Assembly: GCA_019115685.1 (NCBI GenBank)
Contig: DXDC01000440.1
Span: 1-6,571 of the forward strand
Length of the DNA: 6,571 bases
Direction: 5' to 3'
From: Candidatus Agrococcus pullicola
GTDB taxonomy: Bacteria; Actinomycetota; Actinomycetes; Actinomycetales; Microbacteriaceae
Below, piece by piece: positions 6,096 through 6,571 of this stretch (the stretch's first letter is position 1; each line of letters opens with the position of its first letter). The position numbers were made by a program, and so were the translations under genes. Under the pieces are notes generated by a model. It saw only the letters and a list, made by a program, of their open reading frames with translations. It ran no database searches and had not been told where the DNA came from.

Positions 6096-6170
6096 GCCTT
6101 GTCAGACGCAGTTTGCAATGACCACGAGAACACCGTGTCTCGTGCTCGAAAACTCTGCGTCTCAACAGGC
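6096..6170 (+). promoter_or_regulatory. Structured 5' leader (long-range stem with inner hairpin)
   Basis: AGACGCAG at 6104-6111 is perfectly complementary to CTGCGTCT at 6155-6162. The stem extends outward by TGT/ACA (6100-6102 with 6165-6167) and GCC/GGC (6096-6098 with 6168-6170), and inward by TTT/AAA (6112-6114 with 6150-6152). Inside it CACGAG at 6123-6128 pairs with CTCGTG at 6139-6144, with ACA/TGT continuing to a three-base loop. The fold ends 6 bases before the Shine-Dalgarno at 6177-6183. It matches no riboswitch class I recognise; a regulatory leader is inferred. Confidence 0.4.
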
Positions 6171-6176
6171 ACTCTC

Positions 6177-6183
6177 GAAAGGA
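6177..6183 (+). promoter_or_regulatory. Shine-Dalgarno of the lipoprotein gene
   Basis: GAAAGGA ends 8 bases before the GTG at 6192. Together with the immediately following signal peptide, it fixes the start codon. Confidence 0.7.
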
Positions 6184-6191
6184 CCTTCGCT

Positions 6192-6571
6192 GTGAAGCGG
6201 AAAACTCTCATTGTTGGAGCCCTGCTCGGCTCATTGGCTCTCTCCGGCTGCGCCGGAGGTGACTCGTACGAACCCATGGAGATTGGAGCGGCACCGGAAT
6301 GGGCCGCCAATCCGGTCGACCTCGGCGAGCACCTCGGCACGACGCACACCGATTCTTGGCAGATCGACATCTTCCAAGTCGGAACCACCGTGGCTGTCTC
6401 TGACTCGATCTGGGAGGACGAAGACACAGGAGAGAATCTCCTCCCTAAGGGCTCGGACATCGTTGTCGTCAACTACGTGTACACGAACATCTCCGATGAG
6501 ACGCAGTACGTACAGCTCAGTGTCGGTGACGCAACCGTCAAGCACGACGATTTCGATTATCTCGGTGGGAT
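6192..6571 (+). CDS. Putative lipoprotein, N-terminal part (3' end outside window)
   Basis: An open frame of 126 codons from GTG 6192 to the window edge, with no stop. The N-terminus is MKRKTLIVGALLGSLALSGC, a type II signal peptide: basic n-region at residues 2-4, hydrophobic core at 6-17, and lipobox Leu17-Ser-Gly-Cys20. The mature protein would be lipid-anchored at Cys20 on the outer face of the membrane after Lgt and LspA processing. The mature part has a VGTTVAVSDSIWEDEDTG stretch at about 69-86 and KGSDIVVVNYVYTNISDET at about 92-110. This is a strand pattern like the small Ig-like (DUF4352/telokin-like) domains of Gram-positive lipoproteins, though that resemblance is from memory and is tentative. 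Codon use is less GC-rich than in the other genes (AAA, ACT, ATT, GGA, TCT are frequent), which hints at a separate origin. Function is unknown. Confidence 0.8.
   Translation, partial: MKRKTLIVGALLGSLALSGCAGGDSYEPMEIGAAPEWAANPVDLGEHLGTTHTDSWQIDIFQVGTTVAVSDSIWEDEDTGENLLPKGSDIVVVNYVYTNISDETQYVQLSVGDATVKHDDFDYLGG

Larger units (their letters stand above)
5900..6191. other. Gene-free intergenic stretch upstream of the lipoprotein gene
   Basis: No convincing coding sequence in this interval. The one + frame that stays open (5986-6195) starts at TTG, has no ribosome site and resembles no protein I know. The stretch holds a weak hairpin just after the LysR-domain gene, a TATAAT promoter box and a long paired leader, each listed separately. 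Base composition is less GC-rich than to the left. Confidence 0.6.

Noticed and set aside
5986..6195. A 69-codon + strand frame in the intergenic stretch
   Set aside because: TTG start without a ribosome site, covers the TATAAT box and leader, and resembles no known protein.
6032..6472. A 146-codon - strand frame opposite the lipoprotein gene and its leader
   Set aside because: It would be antisense to a gene with Shine-Dalgarno, signal peptide and lipobox, and it has no supporting motif of its own.

Overview
The window comes from a high-GC Gram-positive (Actinobacteria) genome, most likely a member of the Microbacteriaceae or a close relative. This rests on strong GC bias at third codon positions, frequent GTG starts, 4-base stop/start overlaps, apparently leaderless genes, and a standalone LysR-type effector-domain protein with a very basic tail, a protein type I associate with that family. 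The assignment is an inference from composition and gene types, not a database match.

Positions 1-2936 (+ strand) hold the 3' part of a sugar-catabolic operon. It contains the C-terminal third of an L-ribulokinase (AraB), a complete L-ribulose-5-phosphate 4-epimerase (AraD-like), a second and divergent class II aldolase/adducin-family protein, and a ketose 3-epimerase of the D-tagatose/D-allulose/L-ribulose 3-epimerase type. The first three genes are chained by GTGA/ATGA overlaps and the fourth follows after 5 bases, so this is one transcription unit. A plausible route is that the 3-epimerase interconverts free ketoses (for example L-xylulose and L-ribulose), the kinase phosphorylates L-ribulose, and AraD feeds D-xylulose 5-phosphate to the pentose phosphate pathway. 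The second class II protein has the Glu expected of a true aldolase and may open a C-C cleavage branch. No L-arabinose isomerase gene is visible, although the operon is cut off at its 5' side. The operon ends at a hairpin plus T-tract terminator at about 2988-3045.

Positions 3079-5144 (- strand) hold a two-gene unit: a cysteine-free ArsR-type repressor and, overlapping its stop codon, a SulP-family anion transporter with a C-terminal STAS domain. A perfect 16-bp palindrome covers the predicted -10 element and start codon of the arsR-type gene and is the obvious candidate autoregulatory operator.

Positions 5216-5899 (+ strand, divergent from arsR) encode a LysR-type substrate-binding domain without a DNA-binding domain. 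Next is a 292-base gene-free stretch with a weak hairpin, a perfect TATAAT box and a well-paired leader RNA. A lipoprotein gene with a good Shine-Dalgarno and lipobox then begins at 6192 and runs off the window. This last region has visibly lower GC and different codon use.

I see no CRISPR array, rRNA, tRNA, insertion sequence or phage gene. The parts most worth a second look are the aldolase/epimerase-augmented pentose operon, the palindrome over the arsR start, and the structured leader before the lipoprotein gene.
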